Shown: positions 6,300 through 14,804, counted from the first letter of the stretch. The stretch is 38,424 nucleotides of DNA from Acholeplasmatales bacterium (GCA_017441525.1 JAFRXJ010000030.1:1-38424); one strand, 5' to 3'. The notes: generated by a model not told the origin, from the sequence alone. Numbers and translations: made by a program.

Positions 6300-7925
6300 T
6301 AAGAAATCTTCGAAGCCATTATCTTCTGATACTTCTTCTTCAAAAGTTTCTTCTGTATTTGACATATTAGATTGAACTGTTTGATTTAAGAATTCTTCTG
6401 CAGATAATTCATCTTCATCAGCTGTAGTTTGTTGTTTATCAGCACCAACCATACGCATGATTTTTTCTGTATCTTCGATATTTGTAACGTCTTCAAGGAT
6501 AACCTTGTATTGATGTTTCTCTAGATATTCATTAAATGCTTCACTACTCATAGGCTTACCAAATAAGTAACCTTGCTCTAGGAATACATTTTGATCCTTA
6601 ACATACTTAGCGATTTCAGGAGTTTCGACACCCTCTGAAATTAATGTACGGTTATTTTCAGTAGCAAACTTAACTAGGATTTCAAGTAAACGTTCCTTCA
6701 TGAAGTTGTTTTCAACATCCTTTAAGAAGTTTCTACCAAGCTTAATAACATCGACTGGAGCACGTTGGATAACTTGAACAGATTGACCATCAACCTCGAA
6801 ACCATCGACAGCAATCTTGAAACCAAAGTCTCTTAACTTATATACGTTAGTTCTGATAACAGCGATCTTTTCTAGCATCATGAAATCAGAAATTTCTAGC
6901 ATATAGTTTTCAGGCTTGGCATTTGCCTTATTAATAATATCAATAAATGTATTTGCTAGATCTGGATCTAGTAACTGCTTAGTTGATAAGTTAAGTGAGA
7001 ATCTAAGTGGAATTTCTTGGAACTTAGATGCTAACATATCATGAGTCTTAATCATTTCTTGAAGACCCCATCTACCTACCCATGCGATATCTCCTGATTG
7101 CTCTAATACCTTTAAGAATGTTGCTGGAGATTGAACACCTTTTTCTGGGTGGTTCCAACGCATTAGACATTCGCAACCTTGGATTACATTATTCTCAAGA
7201 TCAATAATTGGTTGATAATAAAGAGTAAACTCATCTCTTTGGATAGCACCCTTAACTTCTTGGAAGTATTCCATATTAGAAGTTTCTTCGTCACCAATAG
7301 ATGCATAGAAGTCAGTAAACTTATTACCACCATCACGCTTAGATACGTATGTAGTTAATAATAAGTTATTATATAATGTTTCGAAAGTATCACCAGCAAT
7401 TGGGTATGTTACGATACCAATTGAAGCAGATAATTTGATTTGCTCACCAACAAGAATTTGGTAAGGATTATTAATAACTTCATTAATTTGATTTGCTAAT
7501 TTTTCAATTCTAGCTTTATTATCTTCATCTTTGATGAAAATTAAGAATTCGTCATTAACATAACGACATAGTGATGCCTTATATGGTAAAACTCTAATAA
7601 TTCTAGTTGCAGTTTCTTTTAAGATTTGATCACAAGCTTCTCTACCGAATACTTCATTTAAATCTGCGAAACCATCAATATCTACATATAAAAGTGTTAA
7701 TGCACCGAAACGGTCAACCTTTTTAATGTATTGAGCAATAGAATCTTCCATTTGCTTCTTTGTTATTGCATCTTCAATAATAACTTCAGACTCTTCTTTC
7801 TCTTTTTCCATATTTCTCTTAATTAACCAGAAAAATAAGAAACCAAGACCAACAGTAATTAGTAATGCAACAAACATTAATAGTATTGCAACACCATCAG
7901 GTATTTCATTGGCTAATATATACAT
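6285..7925 (-). CDS. Degenerate GGDEF-EAL protein (probable c-di-GMP receptor or regulator)
   Basis: This 546-aa membrane protein has one transmembrane segment (about 12-35), a GGDEF domain (about 60-205), an EAL domain (about 215-465) and an acidic tail. The GGDEF site reads VNDEF (123-127), so the paired glycines are lost. In the EAL domain EAL is ECL (252-254), DDFG is DGFE (374-377), and the second Glu of EITE is Asp. The Asn of SLNLS, Lys395, EGVE (431-434) and QGY remain. Losing the second DDFG aspartate usually abolishes phosphodiesterase activity, so it may bind c-di-GMP or modulate its partner rather than catalyse. It follows the 904-aa gene by 12 bases, with AGGGGG as ribosome site, and both share one promoter. 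Confidence 0.85.
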   Translation of the reverse strand: MYILANEIPDGVAILLMFVALLITVGLGFLFFWLIKRNMEKEKEESEVIIEDAITKKQMEDSIAQYIKKVDRFGALTLLYVDIDGFADLNEVFGREACDQILKETATRIIRVLPYKASLCRYVNDEFLIFIKDEDNKARIEKLANQINEVINNPYQILVGEQIKLSASIGIVTYPIAGDTFETLYNNLLLTTYVSKRDGGNKFTDFYASIGDEETSNMEYFQEVKGAIQRDEFTLYYQPIIDLENNVIQGCECLMRWNHPEKGVQSPATFLKVLEQSGDIAWVGRWGLQEMIKTHDMLASKFQEIPLRFSLNLSTKQLLDPDLANTFIDIINKANAKPENYMLEISDFMMLEKIAVIRTNVYKLRDFGFKIAVDGFEVDGQSVQVIQRAPVDVIKLGRNFLKDVENNFMKERLLEILVKFATENNRTLISEGVETPEIAKYVKDQNVFLEQGYLFGKPMSSEAFNEYLEKHQYKVILEDVTNIEDTEKIMRMVGADKQQTTADEDELSAEEFLNQTVQSNMSNTEETFEEEVSEDNGFEDFLDDNN

Positions 7926-7937
7926 AATAATATCCCC

Positions 7938-10652
7938 CTATCTCTTGTTGGCATATTTTTCAATTAATTCAACTGCTTCTTCATAAGGCATAGCCTTACC
8001 AATTAAATAACCTTGAATAATACGACAACCAAATTTCTTAATCATATCAGATTGAATTTGCGTTTCAACACCCTCACAAATAATACCTAATTGTAAAGAT
8101 GTACCTAAATTACAAATTGTCTTAACGATAGCTTCACTAACCTTACTTGTCTCAATATGCTTAGTGAACTCTTTATCAATCTTAATAGTATCAACAGGTA
8201 AATCCTTTAAATATAACATAGATGAATAACCTGTACCAAAGTCATCAAGGTGGATTGAGAATCCTTTGTCCTTTAAGATCTTTAACTTTTCAGTAACTAG
8301 CTGGAAGTTACCCATTAATAATGTTTCTGTAATTTCTACGGCAACACTACCAGGATTTAAATCTAGCTTTTGGAATTCATCAATTAATTGTTGTACGAAA
8401 CCTACCTGTAATAATTGTACTGGAGAAATATTAACAGATATGTGAATACCATATGGTTCAAGCTTCTTTGCAATCTTGAAGCTTTCTGTAATAACAAATC
8501 TACCGATATCTAGCATATGTCCTCTTTGTTCAGCTAATTCGATGAATATCTGAGGAGATTTATCCTTATATTTAGGATTATGCCATCTAATTAGTGCCTC
8601 AAATCCAGCAATTTGGTTAGATACAATATCAAATTGTGGTTGTAAATACATTTCAAATTCATGATTAACTAGACCAGTTTCAATATCCTTTTCCATTTCT
8701 TCTGTAGCAAGGATAACTGCGTCCATCTTAGGATCATAAACAACGTAATCTCTACCTGTTAAGTTCTTAATATTACGATAAGCTAAATCCATCTTAGTTC
8801 TAATGTCTGATAAAGTCATCTTCTTAGATTCATCCATTAAAACATCAGCTTCGTTAGAATGCTTATAGTTGTAAACAACTACTTTAGAATTAACATAAAT
8901 ATTGTTTTGCTTAATTGTAATAGGTCTTTGGAATACATCTAATGTCTTATTGATACTTTCGACAACAACATTAATATCTGTATTAGGATAAATAACCCAG
9001 AATTTAGCATCAGTTACTTGATAAATCTTTAAATCGCCATATTGCCCCTTTAAGATTCTCAAGAACTCATTTAATAATTCAATAAAGCTTGTTTGACCGA
9101 ATACACCGATAATCTCTTCATATTTGAAAATATTATATTCAACGAACGCAATATCGTAACCTGCATTATTTTCAATAATGGATTCAAATTGGTTAGCCAA
9201 CATAAAGCCATTATCTAGATTTGTATATTCGTTCTTACCACTCATGATTTCTAGATGCTTTCTTCTGTTGTAATCTTGAGTAATTTCAGTACCCATTAGA
9301 TAATAGCTTCTAGAAATATATAATGGAGATAGATTTAAGTATTTTGTATTACCATCACTATCTGAAATTTCACATTCAAATGCTTTATTTTGATGAATTG
9401 TATTAATAATTGGTTCTTTTGTTTGAACATCGATAAAGTCGTCAACATTAAATAGTTTATTTACTCCGTAAACTTGTTTAAATGTTTGGTTTGTAAATAT
9501 AACCTTACCAGCCTTATCAATACGAATAACGATAGCCTTTGTAGCCTCTGTTGAGTGACGGTCAGCTCTTAATAATTGTGATGCTCTTCTTGTACCTAAA
9601 ATCATTAATACAAGCATCGCAATCATAACAAGTATTCCAGCAAAAAATAAAATTAATGCCTGTTGAATAACCCAAGATGAGCCTAATATAGCACTTGTTG
9701 TTGGAATAACAGTTGTAATATATGTATCATTTATAATTGTTCCATTATTTGTATAGAATTTAATATCTGGCATTTGGAATGCTGTAACAACACTTGATTT
9801 ACCATTTACTTTATAAATTCTATTTAAAACCATTAGCTTTGAGCCATTGATTTCAATCTCTTTAAAATATGTTGTAAAATCTGTATCACCAACTAATGTT
9901 GCAGGCTTAATATCTGTACCTTGTGGTAAAGTTGAAGATGCATACATTAATAATTCTTCTTTTCCTTCAAATGCGAAAAGTAAATAATCATTAGCTTGAG
10001 AATCAGCATTTGAGAAAGGAACTGTAGTATCAGTTTCAATAATTGCTTCAGTTGTATCAGATGTTGTTTTTAATTTTGCTGAATCAACTAATCCAAATAC
10101 CTGAGAAGCAGGAACTCTACATGTTAATTTAATCTTAGCTGCTTCAGTTGGAATTGTATCAGCACCATATAAGTTTTCAGCTGCAGCTTTTGTTATAGTC
10201 TTTTGGAAATAGAAATAATATCTTGTATCCTTGATATCATCGTTATTATATTTTACTGAGTTAAAATTTGAATCTCTAGATAATACAACCTTATTACCTT
10301 CGATACTAGTCATCTTATCGATTAAACTATATTGGAATTCACATACCTCAAAGATTTGTCCATTTCCAGCAGTTTCACCCTTAATGTAAATTTTAGACTT
10401 AGTATTATTTGAATAATCATTATCTCCGTAAATTCCATCAGTATCATCATTCATAAACTGATCATAATAACTATTTACAGTTTCTTGAACTAATGCAGCT
10501 CTACCTTCTGCAACCTCTTGAGCAATTGCTCTCATTGAGTTTTCTACCATACCATTTTTAATGGATAGATAATAACAGAACGAAATAGCAGCATATGAAA
10601 TTATGATGATAATACTAGTAAGAATATACCATCTTAAGTCTCTTACTCTCAT
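7938..10652 (-). CDS. Membrane GGDEF-EAL protein, probable c-di-GMP phosphodiesterase
   Basis: This 904-aa protein has a transmembrane helix (about 8-30), an extracellular sensor region of about 300 residues, a second helix (about 331-353), a PAS-like domain (about 370-455), a GGDEF domain (about 470-620) and an EAL domain (about 650-895). The GGDEF site is TDAKF (547-551), so no cyclase activity is expected. The EAL site looks complete: EAL (685-687), Asn741, EITE (773-776), DDFG (803-806), Lys824, EGVE (860-863) and QGY (880-882). It should cleave c-di-GMP in response to an outside signal. The start is ATG 10652 after AGGGAGG. It is first in a two-gene operon and would oppose the riboswitch-controlled operon downstream. 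Confidence 0.9.
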   Translation of the reverse strand: MRVRDLRWYILTSIIIIISYAAISFCYYLSIKNGMVENSMRAIAQEVAEGRAALVQETVNSYYDQFMNDDTDGIYGDNDYSNNTKSKIYIKGETAGNGQIFEVCEFQYSLIDKMTSIEGNKVVLSRDSNFNSVKYNNDDIKDTRYYFYFQKTITKAAAENLYGADTIPTEAAKIKLTCRVPASQVFGLVDSAKLKTTSDTTEAIIETDTTVPFSNADSQANDYLLFAFEGKEELLMYASSTLPQGTDIKPATLVGDTDFTTYFKEIEINGSKLMVLNRIYKVNGKSSVVTAFQMPDIKFYTNNGTIINDTYITTVIPTTSAILGSSWVIQQALILFFAGILVMIAMLVLMILGTRRASQLLRADRHSTEATKAIVIRIDKAGKVIFTNQTFKQVYGVNKLFNVDDFIDVQTKEPIINTIHQNKAFECEISDSDGNTKYLNLSPLYISRSYYLMGTEITQDYNRRKHLEIMSGKNEYTNLDNGFMLANQFESIIENNAGYDIAFVEYNIFKYEEIIGVFGQTSFIELLNEFLRILKGQYGDLKIYQVTDAKFWVIYPNTDINVVVESINKTLDVFQRPITIKQNNIYVNSKVVVYNYKHSNEADVLMDESKKMTLSDIRTKMDLAYRNIKNLTGRDYVVYDPKMDAVILATEEMEKDIETGLVNHEFEMYLQPQFDIVSNQIAGFEALIRWHNPKYKDKSPQIFIELAEQRGHMLDIGRFVITESFKIAKKLEPYGIHISVNISPVQLLQVGFVQQLIDEFQKLDLNPGSVAVEITETLLMGNFQLVTEKLKILKDKGFSIHLDDFGTGYSSMLYLKDLPVDTIKIDKEFTKHIETSKVSEAIVKTICNLGTSLQLGIICEGVETQIQSDMIKKFGCRIIQGYLIGKAMPYEEAVELIEKYANKR

Positions 10653-10760
10653 AATATCCTCCCTAAAAAGAAGCTAATTTTTATATCGTATGGCCGTAGC
10701 CCATCAATCATGTTTAATTAAAAAATACCGAATTTACACAAAAAGAGTATTTTAATGTAT
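10653..10760 (-). other. 108-base leader of the phosphodiesterase operon
   Basis: From the predicted start near 10760 to the ATG. It contains a loose hairpin (AAATAC...GTATTTTTT, long loop) and a small hairpin (ATGGGC-TAC-GGCCAT, 10690-10704, one mismatch). No riboswitch class was recognised. An attenuator is possible but weakly supported. Confidence 0.35.
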
Positions 10761-10766
10761 AATAAT

Positions 10767-10795
10767 ATTATAATATTATTGTTTACAACTGTCAA
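10767..10795 (-). promoter_or_regulatory. Consensus sigma-A promoter of the GGDEF-EAL operon
   Basis: A perfect TTGACA (10795-10790), 17-base spacer and perfect TATAAT (10772-10767) on the minus strand. Confidence 0.85.
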
Positions 10796-10811
10796 CAAAA
10801 AGGCAAGAAAC

Positions 10812-10837
10812 AAAAAAAGGGATTTAAAGTAAATCCC
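10812..10837 (-). terminator. Terminator after nusG
   Basis: GGGATTTA and TAAATCCC arms around a three-base loop, followed by seven T on the minus strand. It closes the rpmG-secE-nusG unit. Confidence 0.85.
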
Positions 10838-10849
10838 TATTTTTATTAA

Positions 10850-11389
10850 TTATATCTTCTTAATTTCTGAAATTGGAAGCTCTAAGTTTGTAGCACGTCC
10901 TAAGATTTCAACTAATACAGTAACAGTCTCTTTTTCAGTGTTAACTGCAATAATTTCTGTAACAGTATCCTTAAATGAACCTGTTAATTCAACCTTATCT
11001 CCAACCTTAACATCAATCTTTGGTTTAGTAGCCATACCAAGTCTTCTTAAAATTCCATCCATTTCAGCAACTGGTACTGGAATTGGCTTAGTTCCTGATC
11101 CTGATGAACCTAAAAAACCTGTAACCTTTGGTGTATTTCTTACATTAAACCATAATTGTTCATCCATTTCGCCTTCAACTTCCATCTCAACGAATACATA
11201 ACCAGGATAAAGCTTGTTAACTTTTACCTTTTTCTTACCCTTTTTATCAGTTACTTCTACAGATTCTTCTGGTACAAGTACTTGATAAATTTGGTCTTGC
11301 ATATTTAAAGTTTCTCTTCTTCTTAATAAGTCATCCATTACTGAATTTTCATATCCAGAATATGTTGTTACAATATACCATCTTTTCAT
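10850..11389 (-). CDS. nusG: Transcription termination/antitermination protein NusG
   Basis: This 179-aa protein is the usual length for NusG, the elongation factor that binds RNA polymerase. The NGN domain begins RWYIVTTYSGYE and contains the LYPGYVFVEM strand. The C-terminal KOW domain starts near residue 125 with VKVGDKVELT. Here the usual G-P-F of KOW domains is changed to GSFKDT, and the domain ends GRATNLELP. It lies 13 bases after secE, as in Bacillus, and is followed by a strong terminator. The start is ATG 11389 after a GAGGAG site. Confidence 0.95.
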   Translation of the reverse strand: MKRWYIVTTYSGYENSVMDDLLRRRETLNMQDQIYQVLVPEESVEVTDKKGKKKVKVNKLYPGYVFVEMEVEGEMDEQLWFNVRNTPKVTGFLGSSGSGTKPIPVPVAEMDGILRRLGMATKPKIDVKVGDKVELTGSFKDTVTEIIAVNTEKETVTVLVEILGRATNLELPISEIKKI

Positions 11390-11402
11390 AATAATCTCCT
11401 CA

Positions 11403-11918
11403 TTACTTTAGAATCAATCTTAAGATACCTGCAATTAAGCTATCGTATAAGATGAATAATAATACAAAAATTGCTATAAATAAGAATACTCTTATTGAAT
11501 CTCCAACAAACTTAGGTAATGTTAACCAAGTTATCTTTCTAAACTCTGGGAAAGCTGGCTTGAAAAATGGATATAAAGAATATAATAGAGCAATTGCAGC
11601 AATACCAATTAATATCCATGCGAAAGCAACTGGATGTTCACCAATTAATGGGAATGAATCTCTAACAACAAGACTTCCTGATAAAATCATACCACCAAGT
11701 ACCATTACAACAAGTGATACAAATACGAATAAATAATTTTCCCATTTGTGCTCTGTCTTTAGGTATTCAGCAATACGATAAAAGCCTAGAGTTTCTTGTT
11801 TTTCTTGCTTTTTCTCTATTTCTTTTCTAATTTTTCTTTCAACTTCATCACGTATTTGCTCATTAGAAGCTTCTTCGTTGTTTTCTGCTTCTACTAAATC
11901 CTTCTCTGAATCAGCCAT
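11403..11918 (-). CDS. secE: Preprotein translocase subunit SecE, extended three-helix form
   Basis: SecE is the small essential subunit of the SecYEG channel. The family core is at the C-terminus: the EFRKITWLTLPKF amphipathic helix followed by a transmembrane segment (about 125-168). Gram-positive SecE proteins are commonly about 60 residues with one helix. This one is 171 residues, with a highly charged N-terminal region (about 1-45) and two extra hydrophobic segments (about 62-84 and 93-115), more like the three-helix enterobacterial form. AAGGAG, overlapping the rpmG stop, is the ribosome site for ATG 11918. Its position between rpmG and nusG supports the call. Confidence 0.9.
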   Translation of the reverse strand: MADSEKDLVEAENNEEASNEQIRDEVERKIRKEIEKKQEKQETLGFYRIAEYLKTEHKWENYLFVFVSLVVMVLGGMILSGSLVVRDSFPLIGEHPVAFAWILIGIAAIALLYSLYPFFKPAFPEFRKITWLTLPKFVGDSIRVFLFIAIFVLLFILYDSLIAGILRLILK

Positions 11919-11929
11919 ATTAATTCTCC

Positions 11930-12079
11930 TTATCTAGTTTCCTTATGAATTGTATATTTATTGCATGTAGGACAAAACTTCTTCATTTCCAATCTCTCAT
12001 TAGTTTTAGCCGGATTTTTAGTTGTTGTATAATTCCTACTTAAACATTCTTCACAAACTAATATTACCTTTTTTCTCAT
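11930..12079 (-). CDS. rpmG: Ribosomal protein L33
   Basis: This 49-aa gene is easily missed because of its size. It begins [17 protein letters not shown] and contains two Cys-x2-Cys pairs (C9/C12 and C36/C39), so it is the zinc-binding form of L33, part of the 50S subunit. The KFCP.C.K.T.HKE ending is characteristic. It lies 11 bases before secE, and the rpmG-secE-nusG order is conserved in Firmicutes. It is the first gene of the unit starting at the promoter at 12159-12187. Confidence 0.92.
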   Translation of the reverse strand: MRKKVILVCEECLSRNYTTTKNPAKTNERLEMKKFCPTCNKYTIHKETR

Positions 12080-12126
12080 TATATCATTCCATTCTTTTTA
12101 TATGATATTTATAATATTAATCCAAA

Positions 12127-12150
12127 ATAAAAAACCTTTTATCCTAAGGT
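12127..12150 (-). terminator. Short hairpin with T-run after the sigma-factor gene
   Basis: ACCTT and AAGGT arms with a seven-base loop, followed by TTTTTTATTTT on the minus strand. It lies right at the predicted transcription start of the rpmG unit, so it can only terminate transcripts coming from the sigH-like gene. Confidence 0.6.
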
Positions 12151-12158
12151 CTATGATT

Positions 12159-12187
12159 ATTATAATTTAAATTATAATTAGTGTCAA
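12159..12187 (-). promoter_or_regulatory. Consensus promoter of rpmG-secE-nusG
   Basis: A perfect TTGACA (12187-12182), 17-base spacer and TATAAT (12164-12159) on the minus strand. Confidence 0.85.
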
Positions 12188-12207
12188 TAATGATTTTAAT
12201 TTGTATA

Positions 12208-12738
12208 TTAAAAAAACCTTTTTAAATCCTCTAACATCTTTTGATAAATGTAATATAACTTATTATATTCTATATTATTTTTGTCAGCAAAGTCCTTTAA
12301 AGGAATACCTCCAATAATACATTGGTCAAATAATTTAATCTTTAGTTCATCATCAAAAAAATATTTACCTTCAAGTCTTCTTTGTTTTTTCTTAGGAAAA
12401 TAATCAATCAATATATCTTCACATAAAATATATTTAAATTTCATCTCAGACTGAATCAATTTTAAAAGTTTTCTTTTTAATATAATAGTGAAATATGAGA
12501 AAAAAGATACATTAGAATCTTCGTCATATCTATATATACATTCATATAAAATGATTCTTCCTTCTTGAATGTAATCTTCTTTTAATCCTTCATCGTAATG
12601 AATATATGATCCAACTACCTTAATAATGTATTTTTCATATTTTTCAAAAAAGAAATTAAGAGCCGATTCATTACCTTCCTTAATTAAATAAATTAATTCG
12701 TAATCATTATAATCCTTATAGTTAATATAATTATTCAA
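12208..12738 (-). CDS. sigH: SigH-like sigma-70 family factor
   Basis: This 176-aa protein matches sigma region 2: LIYLIKEGNESALNFFFEKY, then EDYIQEGRIILYECIYRYD with FSYFTIILKRKL. The C-terminal part (about 130-176) has a helix-turn-helix-like region 4. Its placement, rlmB then this gene then rpmG-secE-nusG, is the position of sigH in Bacillus, where the factor controls early stationary-phase genes or competence. Its sequence is divergent. It overlaps the end of rlmB by 8 bases. Promoter specificity cannot be read from the sequence, and a competence-type role is possible. Confidence 0.75.
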   Translation of the reverse strand: MNNYINYKDYNDYELIYLIKEGNESALNFFFEKYEKYIIKVVGSYIHYDEGLKEDYIQEGRIILYECIYRYDEDSNVSFFSYFTIILKRKLLKLIQSEMKFKYILCEDILIDYFPKKKQRRLEGKYFFDDELKIKLFDQCIIGGIPLKDFADKNNIEYNKLYYIYQKMLEDLKRFF

Positions 12739-13444
12739 TTTCCTTCTTTAAATCTTTTAGTACAATACCTGTTGATACTGAAGCGTTTAAGCTATTAACA
12801 TGTCCTGTCATAGGTATAGTGATTAAAAAATCACTTTGTTTAACTAATGTCTTAGACATACCAAAGCCTTCCGACCCAATGATAACAGCTAAATTTAAAG
12901 ACTTATCTATATCTTCTGTTTTAGTTGTTCCTTTAGCATCAGTGCCAAGTATCCAATAATTCTTTTCATGAAGTCTATTGATTTGAGTTAATAAGCTATT
13001 AACATATGCGATGTTTACATATTCAATAGCGCCAGTTGATACATGAGCTACAGTTTCTGTGATAAATGCTGATCTATTTTTAGGTAAAATAACTAAATCA
13101 TAACTAAAAGCATCAACACTTCTTAATATAGCTCCTAGGTTGTGGGGATCTTGGATACCATCTAATATTAATATTCTTCCACCCTTATTTGGAATAATAT
13201 CAATATATTCATCACCATAGATTTTATAGTCCTCTCTATAGGCTGCATAACCTTGATTAGATGGACCAAATTCTCTATCCATTTTATCCTTGCTTAAAAG
13301 AGTATAGGAATAATTGTTCTTATTTAAAATGTCAATAATATTCTTGTCTTTTTTAGCAATTGAATCTAATAAAAATACCTTAATTAATGGTGCTTTAGCT
13401 CTTATTGCTTCATAAAAACAATTCTTACCATAAATCTTTATCAT
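12731..13444 (-). CDS. rlmB: 23S rRNA 2'-O-methyltransferase (RlmB/SpoU family)
   Basis: This 237-aa SpoU-type methyltransferase is expected to methylate the ribose of a 23S rRNA guanosine with S-adenosylmethionine. The N-terminal part is the substrate-binding region (YGKNCFYEAI). The trefoil-knot motifs are all visible: NLGAILRSVDAF (motif 1), IIGSEGFGM (motif 2) and NSLNASVSTGI (motif 3). Length and position before the sigH-like gene match Bacillus rlmB. GGAG stands before ATG 13444. Confidence 0.9.
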   Translation of the reverse strand: MIKIYGKNCFYEAIRAKAPLIKVFLLDSIAKKDKNIIDILNKNNYSYTLLSKDKMDREFGPSNQGYAAYREDYKIYGDEYIDIIPNKGGRILILDGIQDPHNLGAILRSVDAFSYDLVILPKNRSAFITETVAHVSTGAIEYVNIAYVNSLLTQINRLHEKNYWILGTDAKGTTKTEDIDKSLNLAVIIGSEGFGMSKTLVKQSDFLITIPMTGHVNSLNASVSTGIVLKDLKKEIE

Positions 13445-13474
13445 AATAAAATCTCCAATAAATGAACTACCTAA

Positions 13475-13480
13475 ATTATA
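13475..13480 (-). promoter_or_regulatory. Possible promoter of rlmB (-10 box)
   Basis: TATAAT on the minus strand, 31 bases before the rlmB start. The matching -35 (TTTATT at a 17-base spacing) is weak. Confidence 0.4.
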
Positions 13481-13503
13481 ACAATAATACTTTAAAAAAT
13501 AAA

Positions 13504-13526
13504 GAAAAAAGACACATTACGTGTCT
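13504..13526 (-). terminator. Terminator of the SRP RNA gene
   Basis: AGACAC-GTAAT-GTGTCT followed by TTTTTTC on the minus strand. Confidence 0.8.
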
Positions 13527-13539
13527 ATTTTATTTTATA

Positions 13540-13625
13540 TAGGCGCCTTAACCACATCACCCACACGCTTAAGGCTGCTACCTTCCGATCCTGACCTGGT
13601 TCACAGCAGACAATTGGCTAAGGAC
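13540..13625 (-). ncRNA. ffs: Signal recognition particle RNA, small bacterial form
   Basis: The minus strand carries the universal SRP Alu-less core: CCAGGTCAGG, then ATCGGAAGGTAGCAGCC, which forms the GGAA-capped helix 8 bound by Ffh. The ends pair (CCTTAGCCA with TGGTTAAGG), closing a single rod of about 86 bases as in 4.5S-like RNAs. The RNA targets ribosomes making membrane proteins to SecYEG with Ffh and FtsY. It lies directly downstream of tadA, a common arrangement in Firmicutes. The 5' end is set by the promoter; the mature 3' end is approximate. Confidence 0.93.
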
Positions 13626-13632
13626 AATTAAA

Positions 13633-13661
13633 ATTCTAGCATAGGAATTTTATATTTTCAA
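13633..13661 (-). promoter_or_regulatory. Promoter of the SRP RNA gene
   Basis: TTGAAA (13661-13656), 17-base spacer and TAGAAT (13638-13633) on the minus strand, placing the start at about 13625. Confidence 0.7.
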
Positions 13662-13662
13662 G

Positions 13663-14133
13663 TTAATTTTTCTTTTCTCTTAATTCTTTAAAAAAGTTTG
13701 AAATTAACTTACTACATTCTTCTTCTAATATAGAACCTCTTATATTAACCTTATGATTAAAATCAACATCAAATAACTTAATTATACTATCATGACATCC
13801 AAATCTATAATCCTTGGCTCCATATATAACATCTTTAATTCTAGATTGAATAATCGCACCAGAACACATTACACATGGTTCTAATGTTATATACATCTTG
13901 CATTCATCTAATCTCCATGAATTAAGCTTTTTAGAAGCTTTTCTTATCGCGATTATTTCAGCATGATCTGTCGCTTGATTATTTGATTCTCTTTTATTAT
14001 ATCCTCTAGCTATTATCTTATCATTTAAAACAATAACACAGCCTACTGGGATTTCATTAATTTTATATGCTTTCTTGGCTTCCTTTAAAGCCTCCCGCAT
14101 ATATTTAATATCAGCATCCATTAGATTTTTCAT
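13663..14133 (-). CDS. tadA: tRNA adenosine(34) deaminase TadA
   Basis: This 156-aa zinc deaminase converts A34 of tRNA-Arg(ACG) to inosine. The motifs are HAEI (His57, catalytic Glu59) and PCVMC (Cys87, Cys90), with the GCVIV and YGAKD strands typical of TadA. The length is normal. The start overlaps the end of tdk by 23 bases; a second ATG at 14121 is possible. SRP RNA follows, as in other Firmicutes. Confidence 0.92.
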   Translation of the reverse strand: MKNLMDADIKYMREALKEAKKAYKINEIPVGCVIVLNDKIIARGYNKRESNNQATDHAEIIAIRKASKKLNSWRLDECKMYITLEPCVMCSGAIIQSRIKDVIYGAKDYRFGCHDSIIKLFDVDFNHKVNIRGSILEEECSKLISNFFKELREKKN

Positions 14134-14713
14134 CGCCTTCTAGAACAATATGACAATCTCTACATCTTGCTTCATATGATTCCATTTCACCAACCAAAAT
14201 AATTGGGTCATTATAATATGCTGGTTTTCCATCGATAATTCTTTGAGTTCTAGTAGCAACACCGCCACAGCATGTACAAATAGCTGTTAATTTAACTACT
14301 TCGTCAGCGATTGCTAAAATATTTCCAATTGAACCAAATGGCTCACCTCTGAAGTTAGTATCTAGACCTGCACAGATTACTCTATAGCCTTGATCAGCAT
14401 ATTGTTTTAAATATTTAACAAATGATTCATCAAAGAATTGTACTTCATCAATTACTATAGCTTGAGTGTTTTTCTTTAAATGTCTTTTAATTTCAGAACC
14501 ATGTTCAATTGAGATTGCCTTCATTGATTTTTTATTATGAGATACAATCATACAATCACTATATCTATCATCAATAGTTGGCTTAAAAATTAAATAATTT
14601 TTGCCAGCCAATTCCATTCTTTTAATTCTTCTCATTAATTCTTCAGTTTTTCCGGCAAACATTGGGCCTGTAATACATTCAACCCAGCCCTTTTTGTTTT
14701 CATAATAGTTCAT
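14111..14713 (-). CDS. tdk: Thymidine kinase (class II)
   Basis: This 200-aa salvage enzyme phosphorylates thymidine with ATP. The P-loop GPMFAGKT is at residues 16-23. VIDEVQFFDESF is the Walker B and catalytic Glu region. Zinc is expected at CTCCGG and CRDC near the C-terminus. The gene ends in TGA, showing UGA is a stop here. It starts at ATG 14713 after GGGGAGG, with a TATAAT box about 40 bases upstream. It is probably co-transcribed with tadA. Confidence 0.95.
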   Translation of the reverse strand: MNYYENKKGWVECITGPMFAGKTEELMRRIKRMELAGKNYLIFKPTIDDRYSDCMIVSHNKKSMKAISIEHGSEIKRHLKKNTQAIVIDEVQFFDESFVKYLKQYADQGYRVICAGLDTNFRGEPFGSIGNILAIADEVVKLTAICTCCGGVATRTQRIIDGKPAYYNDPIILVGEMESYEARCRDCHIVLEGDEKSNGC

Positions 14714-14804
14714 AAAAAATCCTCCCCATATATCGTTTAAATCTACGTTTTTATTATAACATAATAAAAAGTGAAAACATATATGAAAACAGCAAAGAAA
14801 GAAA

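Noticed and set aside
10653..10760. A second c-di-GMP riboswitch before the GGDEF-EAL operon
   Set aside because: Neither the GEMM-I core (GACGCAAAGC) nor a recognisable GEMM-II layout is present.
12127..12150. A transcription attenuator for rpmG-secE-nusG
   Set aside because: The hairpin starts at the predicted transcription start, too early to act as an attenuator; it fits as the terminator of the preceding gene.
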